DNA of 33,644 nt from Deltaproteobacteria bacterium (GTDB lineage Bacteria; Desulfobacterota; GWC2-55-46; UBA9637; GWC2-42-11): assembly GCA_016234925.1 (NCBI GenBank), contig JACRNI010000095.1:1-33644 (forward strand), read 5' to 3'. The position numbers and the translations under genes were made by a program. Shown here piece by piece: positions 17,879-27,575 of the stretch (positions within the stretch are counted from its first letter, which is position 1; each line of letters opens with the position of its first letter). Under the pieces are notes generated by a model, which did no database searches, had not been told where the DNA came from, and worked only from the letters and a program-made list of their open reading frames with translations.

Positions 17879-18919
17879 TTATGCGCTTTGCAGTTTACTT
17901 CCTGCCTTTTCAAGATGCATCTTGTCCAAATCTTCCCTTGAAGGAAAATTCTCAACTTGCATCCCGAAATCAAGCCCCATCTCAGTAATCAAATCCCTTA
18001 TCTCATTCAGAGACTTTCTGCCGAAATTCTTTGTCTTGAGCATTTCGGATTCTGTCTTCTGCACAAGTTCGCCGATATATTTTATATCGGCATTTTTCAG
18101 GCAGTTTGCAGAACGGACTGACAATTCAAGCTCATCCACATGCCTGAAAAGATTTTCATTTAGGGCATGCTTTTTTTCCTGTTCCGCCTCTTGAACAACC
18201 TCTTCCTCTTTTTCTTCAAAGGTTATAAATATATTCAACTGGTCTTTTAATATCTTGGCGGCAACGGCAACTGCATCCTCTGGTATTACAGCGCCAGTCG
18301 TCCATACCTCCAGAATAAGTTTATCATAATCTGTCCTCTGTCCAACCCTTGTATGAGTTACACCGTAGTTCACTCGGGTAATTGGCGAGAATATCGCATC
18401 TATAGGAACTATGCCTATGGGCTGATTTTCCTCTTTGTTTCTATCTGCTGAGACATATCCCTTGCCTGTCTTGACAATCATCTCCGCGTCTATCTTTGCA
18501 TCCCTTGACATGGTAAGTATATGCAAATCAGGATTTAATATCTCTACAGTTGAATCGCATATTATATCGCCTGCCTTAATCTCACCTTCGCCTTTTGCCT
18601 TTATCCTGATGGCCTTTGGTCCGGAACTGTGAAGTTTTATTCTAACCTGCTTGAGATTAAGTATAATCTCGGTCATGTCTTCCTTAATGCCGTGTATTGT
18701 TGAAAACTCATGCAGAGAAGGCATGCCGTCTATCTTAATAGATGTTATGGCAGCGCCTTGCAGAGAAGAAAGGAGTATCCTCCTGAGAGAATTTCCAACA
18801 GAAGTGCCAAAACCCCTTTCCAGCGGTTCAGCGGTAAATTTACCGTAGATGTTGGTTAAGGTATCCTTATCAACCTCTAATCTTTTGGGTTTGATTAGAT
18901 CCAACCAATTTTTTTGCAT
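17879..18919 (-). CDS. rpoA: RNA polymerase alpha subunit
   Basis: [36 protein letters not shown]-terminal alpha-CTD. Confidence 0.97.
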   Translation of the reverse strand: MQKNWLDLIKPKRLEVDKDTLTNIYGKFTAEPLERGFGTSVGNSLRRILLSSLQGAAITSIKIDGMPSLHEFSTIHGIKEDMTEIILNLKQVRIKLHSSGPKAIRIKAKGEGEIKAGDIICDSTVEILNPDLHILTMSRDAKIDAEMIVKTGKGYVSADRNKEENQPIGIVPIDAIFSPITRVNYGVTHTRVGQRTDYDKLILEVWTTGAVIPEDAVAVAAKILKDQLNIFITFEEKEEEVVQEAEQEKKHALNENLFRHVDELELSVRSANCLKNADIKYIGELVQKTESEMLKTKNFGRKSLNEIRDLITEMGLDFGMQVENFPSREDLDKMHLEKAGSKLQSA

Positions 18920-18937
18920 AGTTACCTCGCTAGTATG

Positions 18938-19013
18938 AGTTTAAGAGTTCTAAAGTTTAGGAGTTGAAGAGTTAAACTCCTAAACTCCCTAACTCTTTAA
19001 CTCTTGAACTTTA
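18938..19013. repeat. AACTC/GAGTT phrase inverted repeat between rpsD and rpoA
   Basis: AGTTTAGGAGTT ... AACTCCTAAACT with flanking GAGTTTAAGAGTT/AACTCTTTAACTCTTGAAC. Confidence 0.7.
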
Positions 19014-19014
19014 T

Positions 19015-19641
19015 TTATTTTGAATACAATTCAACTATAAGTTGTTCCTGCACAGGCATTGTAATATCATCCCTTTTGGGCATCGCCTTGATAATGCCTT
19101 TATAATTCGCCTTGTCAAGTTCAAGCCACTGCGGAATGCCTCTACGCTCTACTGCCTCAAGCGACTGATTTATTTTTGCAGATTTTCTATCCCTTTCCTT
19201 CAACTGGACGACCTCGCCTGCTTTTACAATATAAGAAGGGATGTTTACATTTCTGGTATTTACTGTAAAGTGATTATGCATTACCAATTGTCTTGCCTCT
19301 CTCCTTGAATCAGCGAACCCAAGACGGCACACCACATTATCAAGCCTTCTTTCTAAAAGGGTTAAGAGATTCTCGCCTGTTATGCCTTTTATCTTTTCAG
19401 CCCGTTTAAAATTGCCGCGGAACTGCTTTTCCATAATGCCATAGACCCTTTTAACCTTTTGCTTTTCCCTTAACTGAACTGCATATGCAGAGGTTTTCCC
19501 CCTTGCCTGTCCATGCTGTCCAGGCGCATAACTCCTTCTATCAAATGCGCATTTGTCAGTATAACATCTGTCTCCTTTGAGAAAGAGTTTTAATCCTTCC
19601 CGCCTGCAAAACTTGCAGACTGATTCAATATGTCTTGCCAA
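19015..19641 (-). CDS. rpsD: 30S ribosomal protein S4
   Basis: Zn-type N-terminus CKFCRREG...[36 protein letters not shown]. Confidence 0.96.
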   Translation of the reverse strand: MARHIESVCKFCRREGLKLFLKGDRCYTDKCAFDRRSYAPGQHGQARGKTSAYAVQLREKQKVKRVYGIMEKQFRGNFKRAEKIKGITGENLLTLLERRLDNVVCRLGFADSRREARQLVMHNHFTVNTRNVNIPSYIVKAGEVVQLKERDRKSAKINQSLEAVERRGIPQWLELDKANYKGIIKAMPKRDDITMPVQEQLIVELYSK

Positions 19642-19657
19642 TATAACCTCCCCTTTA

Positions 19658-19776
19658 CTCGCTTTGCGAGAATTGTAAATTGGAAATTGTAAATTTTAGA
19701 TTTTAAATTTTATAAACATTTTCCAATTTCCAATTTCCAATCTTCAATTTACAATTCAACATTCTTTAGAATGTTG
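19658..19776. repeat. Composite spacer element copy 1 (rpsK-rpsD)
   Basis: CTCGCTTTGCGAG + AATTGTAAATTG... CAATTTACAATT + CAACATTCTTTAGAATGTTG abutting rpsK stop. Confidence 0.85.
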
Positions 19777-20151
19777 TTATACTCTTCTTCTCTTCGGCGG
19801 TCTGCACCCGTTATGCGGAATAGGTGTTACATCCTTGATAAGGTTTATTCCAAAACCTGCCGCTTGAAGAGAACGAAGCGCAGACTCCCTTCCTGCGCCC
19901 GGGCCTTTTACATAAACATCAATAGACCTGACACCGTGTTCTTGAGCCTTTTTTGCAGCAACATCCGCCGCAATCTGTGCGGCAAACGGCGTGCCTTTTC
20001 TTGAACCTTTGAAACCTTGTCCGCCTGCGCTTGCCCATGCAATAACATTGCCGCTGACATCAGTTATTGTAACAATAGTATTGTTGAATGTTGACTGAAT
20101 ATGCGCAATAGCCTTTGAAACGCCTTTTTTTTCTTTTTTAATCTTTGCCAT
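19777..20151 (-). CDS. rpsK: 30S ribosomal protein S11
   Basis: [43 protein letters not shown]. Confidence 0.96.
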   Translation of the reverse strand: MAKIKKEKKGVSKAIAHIQSTFNNTIVTITDVSGNVIAWASAGGQGFKGSRKGTPFAAQIAADVAAKKAQEHGVRSIDVYVKGPGAGRESALRSLQAAGFGINLIKDVTPIPHNGCRPPKRRRV

Positions 20152-20162
20152 TAAACCTCCGT

Positions 20163-20280
20163 GTCGCTTCGCTCCATTGTAAAATGGAAATTGTAAATTT
20201 TAGATTTTAAATTTTATAAACATTTTGCAATTTCCAATTTCCAATCTTCAATTTACAATTCAACATTCTTTAGAATGTTG
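20163..20280. repeat. Composite spacer element copy 2 (rpsM-rpsK)
   Basis: Near-identical to copy 1; ends exactly at the rpsM stop codon. Confidence 0.85.
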
Positions 20281-20655
20281 TTATACTTCTTTCTTCCTCA
20301 CAGAGACCGTCTTTCTCGGCCCTTTTCTTGTTCTGGCATTTGTATGCGTCCTCTGTCCTCTGACAGGAAGCCCTTTTCTGTGACGCAGTCCTCTATATGT
20401 TCCAATATCCATAAGTCTTTTTATATCCATTGAAACTTCTTTTCTCAAATCTCCCTCAACCTTATAGTCCTTATCAAGAATCTTTCTGATTTTGGCAATC
20501 TGCGCCTCTGTGAGATTCTGCGTTCTGGTATTCGGGTCAATCTCAGCCTCGCTGAGTATCTTTTTTGAGGTTGTATTCCCAATGCCGTAAAGATAGGTAA
20601 GCGCTATCTCTATTCTTTTATTTTTTGGTAAATCTACGCCTGTAATCCTTGCCAA
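20281..20655 (-). CDS. rpsM: 30S ribosomal protein S13 (TTG start likely)
   Basis: [39 protein letters not shown] start; upstream ORF extension derives from the repeat. Confidence 0.95.
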   Translation of the reverse strand: MARITGVDLPKNKRIEIALTYLYGIGNTTSKKILSEAEIDPNTRTQNLTEAQIAKIRKILDKDYKVEGDLRKEVSMDIKRLMDIGTYRGLRHRKGLPVRGQRTHTNARTRKGPRKTVSVRKKEV

Positions 20656-20669
20656 TTTAAACCTCCCTG

Positions 20670-20791
20670 CTCGCTTTGCGAGAATTGTAAAATGAAAATT
20701 GTAAATTTTAAATTGCAAATTGTTTGCATTTCATTTTAAAATTTTTAATTTCCAATTTGCAATTTTCAATTCAACATTCGCAAGAATGTTG
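20670..20791. repeat. Composite spacer element copy 3 (rpmJ-rpsM)
   Basis: CTCGCTTTGCGAG + AT-rich inverted repeat + CAACATTCGCAAGAATGTTG next to rpmJ stop. Confidence 0.8.
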
Positions 20792-20792
20792 T

Positions 20793-20906
20793 CTATCCTT
20801 GTCTTTGTTTATGCTTTGGCGTTTCGCAAACAACCCTTACAACGCCTTTGCGCTTTACAATTTTGCACTTAGTGCATATCTTTTTTACAGAACTTCTAAC
20901 CTTCAT
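20793..20906 (-). CDS. rpmJ: 50S ribosomal protein L36 (37 aa, not in ORF track)
   Basis: [37 protein letters not shown]. Confidence 0.95.
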   Translation of the reverse strand: MKVRSSVKKICTKCKIVKRKGVVRVVCETPKHKQRQG

Positions 20907-20944
20907 TGTATATCCCCTTTTGCCCTTTGCCTAAATGCCTTTTT

Positions 20945-21163
20945 CTATTTCGCCCTATATATTATCCTGCCTCTTGTCAAATCATACGGCGACAATTCTA
21001 CAGTCACCTTATCGCCAGGAAGTATCTTTATAAAATGCATCCTCATCTTGCCTGAGACATGCGCCAAAACTATATGCTTGTTTTCCAATTCTACCCTGAA
21101 CATCGCATTCGGCAGCGTCTCTCGGACTGTTCCTTCAACCTGTATTGCCTCTTCTTTAGCCAT
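20945..21163 (-). CDS. infA: Translation initiation factor IF-1
   Basis: [41 protein letters not shown]. Confidence 0.95.
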   Translation of the reverse strand: MAKEEAIQVEGTVRETLPNAMFRVELENKHIVLAHVSGKMRMHFIKILPGDKVTVELSPYDLTRGRIIYRAK

Positions 21164-21265
21164 GTCGCTTCGCTCCATTGTAAAATGCAAATTGTAAATT
21201 TAAAATTGCAAATTATTTTTCTTTCATTTTAAAATTTTCAATTTCCAATCTCCATTTTACAATTG
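21164..21265. repeat. Composite spacer element copy 4 (map-infA)
   Basis: GTCGCTTCGCTCC + ATTGTAAAATGCAAATTG... CATTTTACAATTG. Confidence 0.75.
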
Positions 21266-21273
21266 CCGAAGAC

Positions 21274-22041
21274 CTAAAGTTTACTCAATATATAAGCGCC
21301 GTCATTAGTTATCGCAATAGAATGTTCAAAATGCGCTGATAAACTGCCGTCTTTTGTAACCACTGTCCATCCGTCATCTAACACAACAACTTCGTGCCCA
21401 CCTGCATTTATCATCGGCTCTATGGCAAGGACCATACCTGCCTTCAGCCTGATGCCTTTGCCACGCTCCCCAAAATTCGGAACCTGCGGCGCTTCATGCA
21501 GGCTCTGCCCTATGCCGTGTCCTACAAAATCCCTTACAACCGAAAAACCATTTCCTTCTACATATTCTTGAATTGCAGCGCCTATATCAAACAGTCTGTT
21601 GCCAACCTTTGCCTCATCTATGCCGATATACAAAGACCTCTCAGTAACATCCATCAATCGTTTTGCGTCTTCCGATACACTGCCTATCGGAATTGTTATT
21701 GCTGCATCGCCGTAATATCCATTATGCAAAACGCCTAAATCTATGCTTAATATATCGCCTTCATTTAAAACCCTTTTGCAAGGCATCCCGTGCACAACCT
21801 CTTCATTAACTGAACTGCATATGCAATATGGATAACCCCTGTAACCCTTAAACGCCGGGACAACCTTTCGCTTTTTTATCTCTTCTTCACAAATCCTTTC
21901 AATATCAATGGTTGCAGCCCCTGCCTTTGCATCAGCCCTTAATTCATTTAAAATTTCAGCAACTATTATATTGCTTTGTCTCAATCTCTCAATCTCATAA
22001 AGAGACCTTAAAACTATTGTCTCACTTTCCCTCAATGGCAT
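21274..22041 (-). CDS. map: Type I methionine aminopeptidase
   Basis: SVNEEVVHGMP, LSIDLGVLHNGYYGDAA, GHGIGQSLHEAPQVPNFG. Confidence 0.94.
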   Translation of the reverse strand: MPLRESETIVLRSLYEIERLRQSNIIVAEILNELRADAKAGAATIDIERICEEEIKKRKVVPAFKGYRGYPYCICSSVNEEVVHGMPCKRVLNEGDILSIDLGVLHNGYYGDAAITIPIGSVSEDAKRLMDVTERSLYIGIDEAKVGNRLFDIGAAIQEYVEGNGFSVVRDFVGHGIGQSLHEAPQVPNFGERGKGIRLKAGMVLAIEPMINAGGHEVVVLDDGWTVVTKDGSLSAHFEHSIAITNDGAYILSKL

Positions 22042-22672
22042 TTATAATATTCTCTGTTATATTTTCCATCCTGCCGACGCCGTCTATTGACTTAAGCAGC
22101 CCTTTAGCCTTATAAAATTCTTTTACAGGCGATGTCTGCTCATCATAAACCTTTAATCTCGCCTTTATTGTCTCTTCCTTATCATCATCCCTCTGATAGA
22201 GTTCGCCGCCGCATTTATCGCATTTATTTGCATTTGAAGCGGGGCTGAATTCAACATGATACCCTTGACCGCACTGTCTGCACACCCTTCTGCCGCTAAG
22301 CCTTTTAATGACTTCTTTGTTTGGGACATCTATGCTTAAACAAAGACCGATTTTCTTATCCATTTGTTTAAGCGTATTTTCAAGCGCCTCTGCCTGTTTA
22401 ATCGTCCTTGGAAAGCCGTCAAGTATAAATCCGCTGCTGCAATCCTTGTCTTTCAATCTTTCAACAACTATCTTGACAACAAGTTCATCAGGGACAAGCG
22501 CCCCTTTATCCATATATGCCTTTGCCTCAAGACCTAATACAGTTTTATCTCTAACAGCGCTTCTTAATATATCGCCTGTTGATACTTGCGGTATCTTGTA
22601 TCTGTCTATAAGTTTCTGGCACTGCGTCCCCTTGCCAGCGCCCGGTGGACCCATTAGGATAAGATTAGGCAC
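22022..22672 (-). CDS. adk: Adenylate kinase, with four-Cys Zn-type lid
   Basis: LMGPPGAGKGTQ, LDGFPRTIKQAEAL, CRQCGQGYH...CDKCGGELYQRDDD. Confidence 0.96.
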   Translation of the reverse strand: MPNLILMGPPGAGKGTQCQKLIDRYKIPQVSTGDILRSAVRDKTVLGLEAKAYMDKGALVPDELVVKIVVERLKDKDCSSGFILDGFPRTIKQAEALENTLKQMDKKIGLCLSIDVPNKEVIKRLSGRRVCRQCGQGYHVEFSPASNANKCDKCGGELYQRDDDKEETIKARLKVYDEQTSPVKEFYKAKGLLKSIDGVGRMENITENIINAIEGK

Positions 22673-23983
22673 TTATCCCCTCCTGCCCTTTAACCTGCCT
22701 TTTTTAAGAAGCCCTTCATATGACCTTGCCAGCATGTGCGATTCAACCTGCTGCGCTGTGTCAAGCGCAACGCCGACAACTATCAAAAGCGCTGTTCCGC
22801 CAAAATAAAACGGGACATTAAACCTGCCGATTAAAACAGACGGCAAAACGCATACAAAGGAAAGATACAAAGCGCCCCACAATGTTATCCTTCTGAGTAT
22901 CCTGTCTATATACTCTGATGTATGATGTCCGGGCCTTATGCCCGGCACAAAACCGCCGTTCTTTTTAAGGTTTTCAGCAATGTCATTTGGATTAAACTGT
23001 ATTGCTGTGTAAAAAAAAGTAAATCCTATTATAGCAGGGATATACAAAAGATTATACCAGATGCCTGTCGGGTTCAAGGCAGCGGCAATCGCCTTTATCC
23101 ACGGTATATTTATAAAATTTGCCGCTGTTGCAGGAAATATGATTATTGAAGACGCAAATATAGGAGGTATAACGCCTGCAGAGTTTATCTTTAACGGGAG
23201 ATGAGTGCTTTGACCTCCGTAGACCTTTCTGCCGACAACCCTCTTTGGATACTGAATAGGTATCCGCCTTTGCCCAAGTTCCATAAATATGATGAATGCA
23301 ATAATAGCAATGGCAAACACTAAAATGAATATTACAAAAAGAAAGTTCATCTCGCCTGTTCGGACGAGGCTGAATGTATTGTTCACAGCGCTGGGCAGAT
23401 TTGCAACAATGCCTGCGAATATGATAAGCGATATGCCGTTGCCAATGCCCCTTTCAGTAATCTGCTCGCCAAGCCACATTATAAATGCTGTCCCTGATGT
23501 AAGCGTAATAACAGCAAGAAGTCGGAATGACCAGCCGGGGATAGGAACAATAAGTTCACCTGCAGGCCCCTTCATGCTTTCAAGCCCTATTGCAATACCA
23601 AGCCCCTGAATCACGCTTAAAAGTATTGTCCCATATCTTGTATATTGAACTATCTTTCTTCTCCCTGATTCGCCCTCTTTAGATAACTTTTCAAGATGAG
23701 GAATAGTAACGGTTAAAAGTTGCAGGATGATCGATGAACTGATATACGGCATTATGCCAAGTGAAAATACTGAAAGGTTTCTGAGCGCACCGCCCGAAAA
23801 CATATCAATAAAACCAAGGAGCGTTCCTTTTGCCTGATTGAAAAATGCCAGAAGCGCCTGCGCATCTATGCCCGGTGTCGGCACAAATATGCCAATCCTG
23901 AAGACAGCAAGTAGTCCTAGCGTAATAAATATCCTTTTATTTAATTCAGGTATCTTTGAGATATTTTGGATTCCTGCTGCCAA
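22673..23983 (-). CDS. secY: Protein translocase subunit SecY
   Basis: FNQAKGTLLGFIDMFSGGALRNLSVFSLGIMPYISSSIILQLL; length 436 aa. Confidence 0.97.
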   Translation of the reverse strand: MAAGIQNISKIPELNKRIFITLGLLAVFRIGIFVPTPGIDAQALLAFFNQAKGTLLGFIDMFSGGALRNLSVFSLGIMPYISSSIILQLLTVTIPHLEKLSKEGESGRRKIVQYTRYGTILLSVIQGLGIAIGLESMKGPAGELIVPIPGWSFRLLAVITLTSGTAFIMWLGEQITERGIGNGISLIIFAGIVANLPSAVNNTFSLVRTGEMNFLFVIFILVFAIAIIAFIIFMELGQRRIPIQYPKRVVGRKVYGGQSTHLPLKINSAGVIPPIFASSIIIFPATAANFINIPWIKAIAAALNPTGIWYNLLYIPAIIGFTFFYTAIQFNPNDIAENLKKNGGFVPGIRPGHHTSEYIDRILRRITLWGALYLSFVCVLPSVLIGRFNVPFYFGGTALLIVVGVALDTAQQVESHMLARSYEGLLKKGRLKGRRG

Positions 23984-23984
23984 A

Positions 23985-24422
23985 TTATATTACCTCCGCG
24001 TTTCCGCCTGCTGCCAAAATCTTTTTCTGGGCAGATGCGCTGAACTTATTGGCTTTAACATTTAAAGGAATCTTTATATCGCCGTCTCCTAATATCTTAA
24101 TCTTATCTCTTGTACTTTTTATAAGACCTGCCTCTTTTAATGCCTGTCCGTCGACAACATCATTCTTTTTGAATATAGAAAGGCCGCCAACATTTATCAG
24201 ATTATATTTTACCTTAAACTCATTTACAAAACCCCTCTTTGGAAGCCTTCTCTGCAAAGGCATCTGTCCGCCTTCAAAGCCCTTTGAACCCTTGCCGCCT
24301 GCCCTTGCCCTTTGACCCTTATGCCCCCTGCCGGACGTTTTACCACGACCTGAAGATTCACCTCTTCCAAGCCTCTTTCTCTTTTTTACTGCCCCTTCCG
24401 GAGCCTTTAATCTATCTAACAT
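23985..24422 (-). CDS. rplO: 50S ribosomal protein L15
   Basis: KKRKRLGRGESSGRGKTSGRGHKGQRAR. Confidence 0.96.
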   Translation of the reverse strand: MLDRLKAPEGAVKKRKRLGRGESSGRGKTSGRGHKGQRARAGGKGSKGFEGGQMPLQRRLPKRGFVNEFKVKYNLINVGGLSIFKKNDVVDGQALKEAGLIKSTRDKIKILGDGDIKIPLNVKANKFSASAQKKILAAGGNAEVI

Positions 24423-24447
24423 TATTTTTCTCCTACTTACAATATAT

Positions 24448-24587
24448 TCACGCTCAAAAATGTCCAGATGCTGGTAGCCGCAGGCTTTAGCCTGCGAGAT
24501 AACGCAACCTAAAGGTTGCGGCTACCAATTCATGTGAGGATGCAAACCCGCAGTCATGACAACGCAGATGTGCATTTTTCAGCGTGA
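24448..24587. repeat. TIR element, family A, containing a GTAG double-hairpin element (24473-24526)
   Basis: TCACGCTCAAAAATG ... CATTTTTCAGCGTGA, one mismatch; rpmD stop codon lies in the right TIR. Confidence 0.83.
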
Positions 24588-24770
24588 ACCTTCCACTGAA
24601 ACCAGATGAGAAACCTTATTTATCATGCCTTTTACAGCCGGTGTATCCTTTAAGACAACGGTTTTATTTACCTTTGTAAGACCAAGTCCTTTTAATGTTT
24701 CTTGCTGTCTCTTTGTAGAACCGCTCTTGCTTCTTTTCAATGTAATCTTTATTGTCGTAGTTTTTTCCAT
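24579..24770 (-). CDS. rpmD: 50S ribosomal protein L30
   Basis: KITLKRSKSGSTKRQQETLKGLGLTKVNKTVVLKDTPAVKGMINKVSHLV. Confidence 0.93.
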   Translation of the reverse strand: MEKTTTIKITLKRSKSGSTKRQQETLKGLGLTKVNKTVVLKDTPAVKGMINKVSHLVSVEGSR

Positions 24771-24800
24771 ATATTTTATCCGCCCTTTGCCTTTCGCCTT

Positions 24801-24850
24801 AACCCAAAAAATGCAGTTGCATTTTTTGGCAACCGCATTTTTCGGGTTAA
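24801..24850. repeat. Inverted repeat spanning the rpsE stop codon
   Basis: TTAACCCAAAAAATGC ... GCATTTTTCGGGTTAA, one mismatch. Confidence 0.7.
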
Positions 24851-25344
24851 ACTATATCCTGAACTTTTTTATTCCTGAGTTCTGCAACCATCTCTACACT
24901 TTTCAGTTTTTTTAAACCATCTAACGTTGCCTTAACCACATTATGAGGATTATTTGAACCAAGTGATTTTGTAAGGATATTGTGTATGCCTACAGATTCA
25001 ATAACTGCCCTGACAGCGCCGCCTGCTATAACTCCTGTGCCGGCTGAGGCAGGTTTTAATATAACCCTTCCTGCACCAAAACAGCCTATAACCTCATGGG
25101 GTATTGTTTGTTCAACAAGAGGCACCTTAAATAAACTTTTCTTGCCCTGCTCGCTCGCCTTTCTTATAGCCTCGGGCACCTCCTTTGCCTTTCCAAGTCC
25201 TATCCCAACATATCCGTTCCCATCGCCAACAACAACAATGGCATTAAAACTAAATCTCTTGCCGCCCTTAACAACCTTTGCAACCCTGTTGAGATATATA
25301 ACCTTGTCTTTTAACTCTAATTTCTTTGGGTCAATCTTTTCCAA
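24847..25344 (-). CDS. rpsE: 30S ribosomal protein S5 (TTG start likely)
   Basis: [58 protein letters not shown] start; track extension is repeat-derived. Confidence 0.94.
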   Translation of the reverse strand: MEKIDPKKLELKDKVIYLNRVAKVVKGGKRFSFNAIVVVGDGNGYVGIGLGKAKEVPEAIRKASEQGKKSLFKVPLVEQTIPHEVIGCFGAGRVILKPASAGTGVIAGGAVRAVIESVGIHNILTKSLGSNNPHNVVKATLDGLKKLKSVEMVAELRNKKVQDIV

Positions 25345-25358
25345 AAAACCTCCCTTTA

Positions 25359-25457
25359 CTCGCTCCGCGAGAATTGTAAAATGCAAATTGTAAATTTTAA
25401 ATTATAAATTCATCTTTATATTTTACAATTTTCAATTTCCAATCTTCAGTTTACAAT
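25359..25457. repeat. Composite spacer element copy 5 (rplR-rpsE)
   Basis: CTCGCTCCGCGAG + AATTGTAAAATGCAAATTG ... CAGTTTACAATT. Confidence 0.75.
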
Positions 25458-25822
25458 TAAAACTTTAGTCCTGCCTCTCTTGCGCCGTCAGCAGCTGCCT
25501 TTATCCTTCCATGATATAAAAACCCGCCCCTGTCAAAAACAACTTTATCAATGCCCTTTGCAATCGCATTTTTTGCGGCCAATTCGCCAACCTTCTTTGC
25601 CGTATTTATTTTGCCTTTAACAGAAAGCGTCCTTATCTCTTTGCTGAGTGAAGATGCAGATGCAATTGTCCTGCCCTTTGCGTCATCAACAACCTGCGCA
25701 TAGATATGCTTATTGCTTCTATAGACATTCAGCCTTGGCCTCTCTGCTATGCCAACAACCTTTTTTCTAACCCTGAATTTTCTTTTTAAATAAGTACTTC
25801 TTTTTTTATCTGCATTAAGCAT
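25457..25822 (-). CDS. rplR: 50S ribosomal protein L18
   Basis: [30 protein letters not shown]. Confidence 0.95.
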   Translation of the reverse strand: MLNADKKRSTYLKRKFRVRKKVVGIAERPRLNVYRSNKHIYAQVVDDAKGRTIASASSLSKEIRTLSVKGKINTAKKVGELAAKNAIAKGIDKVVFDRGGFLYHGRIKAAADGAREAGLKF

Positions 25823-26374
25823 TTATTTTCCTCCAGCAGCCTTGCCTGCCTTGCCTGCCTTGCGCATTATGACCTCGCCGCTGTATTTTATACCCTTTGC
25901 CTTGTATGGATCAGGCACTCTATATGCCTTTATTTCAGCAGCCACCTGCCCAAGCAGTTGATTGTCAATACCTTTGAGCAAAATGCCTGTCTGTTTGTCA
26001 ACCTCAGCTGTTATGCCCTTTGGAAGCGGATACTTCACAGGGTGGGAATAACCCAAAGTCAAATTGAGCATGCCAGCCTGCGCCTCTGCCTTGTAACCAA
26101 CGCCTGAAATCTCTAATTTTCTCGTAAAGCCCTCTGTCACACCCTTAACCATATTAGCTATAATGCTGCGGGATAATCCATGCAGTTCCCTGTGTTCACG
26201 TCCATCGGTTTTCCGAGATAGTTTTATCTCTGATGAACTAACATCCACAGAAATATCTTGTCCGATTTGATGAGAGAGACTGCCTTTTGGGCCGTCAACC
26301 TTTATAATATTGCTATTTAGATTTACCTTTACCCCTTGAGGGATAGAAATTGCCTTTTTACCAATCCTTGACAT
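25823..26374 (-). CDS. rplF: 50S ribosomal protein L6
   Basis: MSRIGKKAISIPQGV; RVPDPYKAKGIKYSGEVIMRKAGKAGK. Confidence 0.96.
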   Translation of the reverse strand: MSRIGKKAISIPQGVKVNLNSNIIKVDGPKGSLSHQIGQDISVDVSSSEIKLSRKTDGREHRELHGLSRSIIANMVKGVTEGFTRKLEISGVGYKAEAQAGMLNLTLGYSHPVKYPLPKGITAEVDKQTGILLKGIDNQLLGQVAAEIKAYRVPDPYKAKGIKYSGEVIMRKAGKAGKAAGGK

Positions 26375-26403
26375 ATTAAACTCCTAATTATTCTTTAGCC
26401 TTT

Positions 26404-26802
26404 TTAATATATAGTGCAGATTAGTTCTCCGCCGATGCCGAATTCCTTTGCTTTCTTGCCTGTAAATATGCCTTTTGATGTAGAAAGAACAGCAGTCCCA
26501 AGTCCGCCAAGCACCTTTGGAAGTTTATCCTTTTTTACATAAATTCTTAAGCCCGGCTTACTCACCCTTTTTATTGATGATATTACGCCTTTTTTTGAAG
26601 AATCATACTTCAACTGGATTTTTATCATACCCTGTTTTTTATCTTTAACAACCTCAAAATCTTTAATATAACCTTCGCCTTTCAAAATCTTTGCAAGTTC
26701 CAGTTTAATGCTGGACAAAGGCACCTCTACGCTTCCATGCCTTGCCTTGCTCGCATTTCTTATCCTTGTCAACATATCTGCTATTGGATCTGTTGTTGCC
26801 AT
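26404..26802 (-). CDS. rpsH: 30S ribosomal protein S8
   Basis: [51 protein letters not shown]. Confidence 0.96.
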   Translation of the reverse strand: MATTDPIADMLTRIRNASKARHGSVEVPLSSIKLELAKILKGEGYIKDFEVVKDKKQGMIKIQLKYDSSKKGVISSIKRVSKPGLRIYVKKDKLPKVLGGLGTAVLSTSKGIFTGKKAKEFGIGGELICTIY

Positions 26803-26854
26803 GTCCTTAAACTCCTCTAGCCTTAAGCCATCAGCCTAAAGCCTGCTTTATATT

Positions 26855-27028
26855 TTACCAGCTTGACTTTATTACACCGGGTATATCGCCTTTTAAAGCC
26901 AACTTACGGAAACATATCCTGCACATATCAAACTTACGAATATATGCCCTTGGTCTGCCGCATAAAGGACAACGGTTATATTCCCTTGCCTTAAATTTTT
27001 TTTCTCTTTTTGCCTTTACTTTTGACAT
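26855..27028 (-). CDS. rpsN: 30S ribosomal protein S14, zinc-binding type Z
   Basis: [38 protein letters not shown]. Confidence 0.95.
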   Translation of the reverse strand: MSKVKAKREKKFKAREYNRCPLCGRPRAYIRKFDMCRICFRKLALKGDIPGVIKSSW

Positions 27029-27038
27029 TCGCAGAATG

Positions 27039-27575
27039 TCATTTAAACGGCATTCCAAAATATTTTAAAAGCGCCTTTGCCTCTTCATCTGTCTTTGCCG
27101 TAGTTGTTATTGTAATATTCATACCGCGGATTTTGCCTATCTTATCATAATCAACCTCTGGAAATATAATCTGCTCTTTTATGCCTAATGTGTAATTACC
27201 GCGGCCGTCAAATGATTTATCAGAAACACCTCTAAAATCCCTGACCCTTGGCAGAGAAAAATTTAGAAAACGGTCAAGGAATTCATACATCCTTTCTCCC
27301 CGCAGCGTTACCATGCAGCCTATCGGCATGCCTGCCCTCAATTTAAATGTCGCTATAGATTTCTTTGCCTTTGTTACAACCGGCTTCTGCCCGGTAATTG
27401 CCGTAATGTCATTAACAGCGCTGTCAACAACCTTTATATCCTGCACAGCCTCGCCGAGCCCGACATTTATTACAACCTTTTCAATCTTAGGCGCCTGCAT
27501 TGCATTCTTATACTTAAATTCCTTTACCATTGCAGGCAATATATCTTTTTTATAAATATCTTTTAATCTAGCCAT
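27039..27575 (-). CDS. rplE: 50S ribosomal protein L5
   Basis: [45 protein letters not shown]. Confidence 0.96.
   Translation of the reverse strand: MARLKDIYKKDILPAMVKEFKYKNAMQAPKIEKVVINVGLGEAVQDIKVVDSAVNDITAITGQKPVVTKAKKSIATFKLRAGMPIGCMVTLRGERMYEFLDRFLNFSLPRVRDFRGVSDKSFDGRGNYTLGIKEQIIFPEVDYDKIGKIRGMNITITTTAKTDEEAKALLKYFGMPFK

Noticed and set aside
20281-20718. N-terminal extension of S13 ([21 protein letters not shown]...) and similar extensions of S5 and IF-1
   Set aside because: The extensions are encoded by the spacer repeat. For S13 and S5 good GGAGG-TTG starts exist at the expected family position; IF-1 starts at the family-typical MAKEE.
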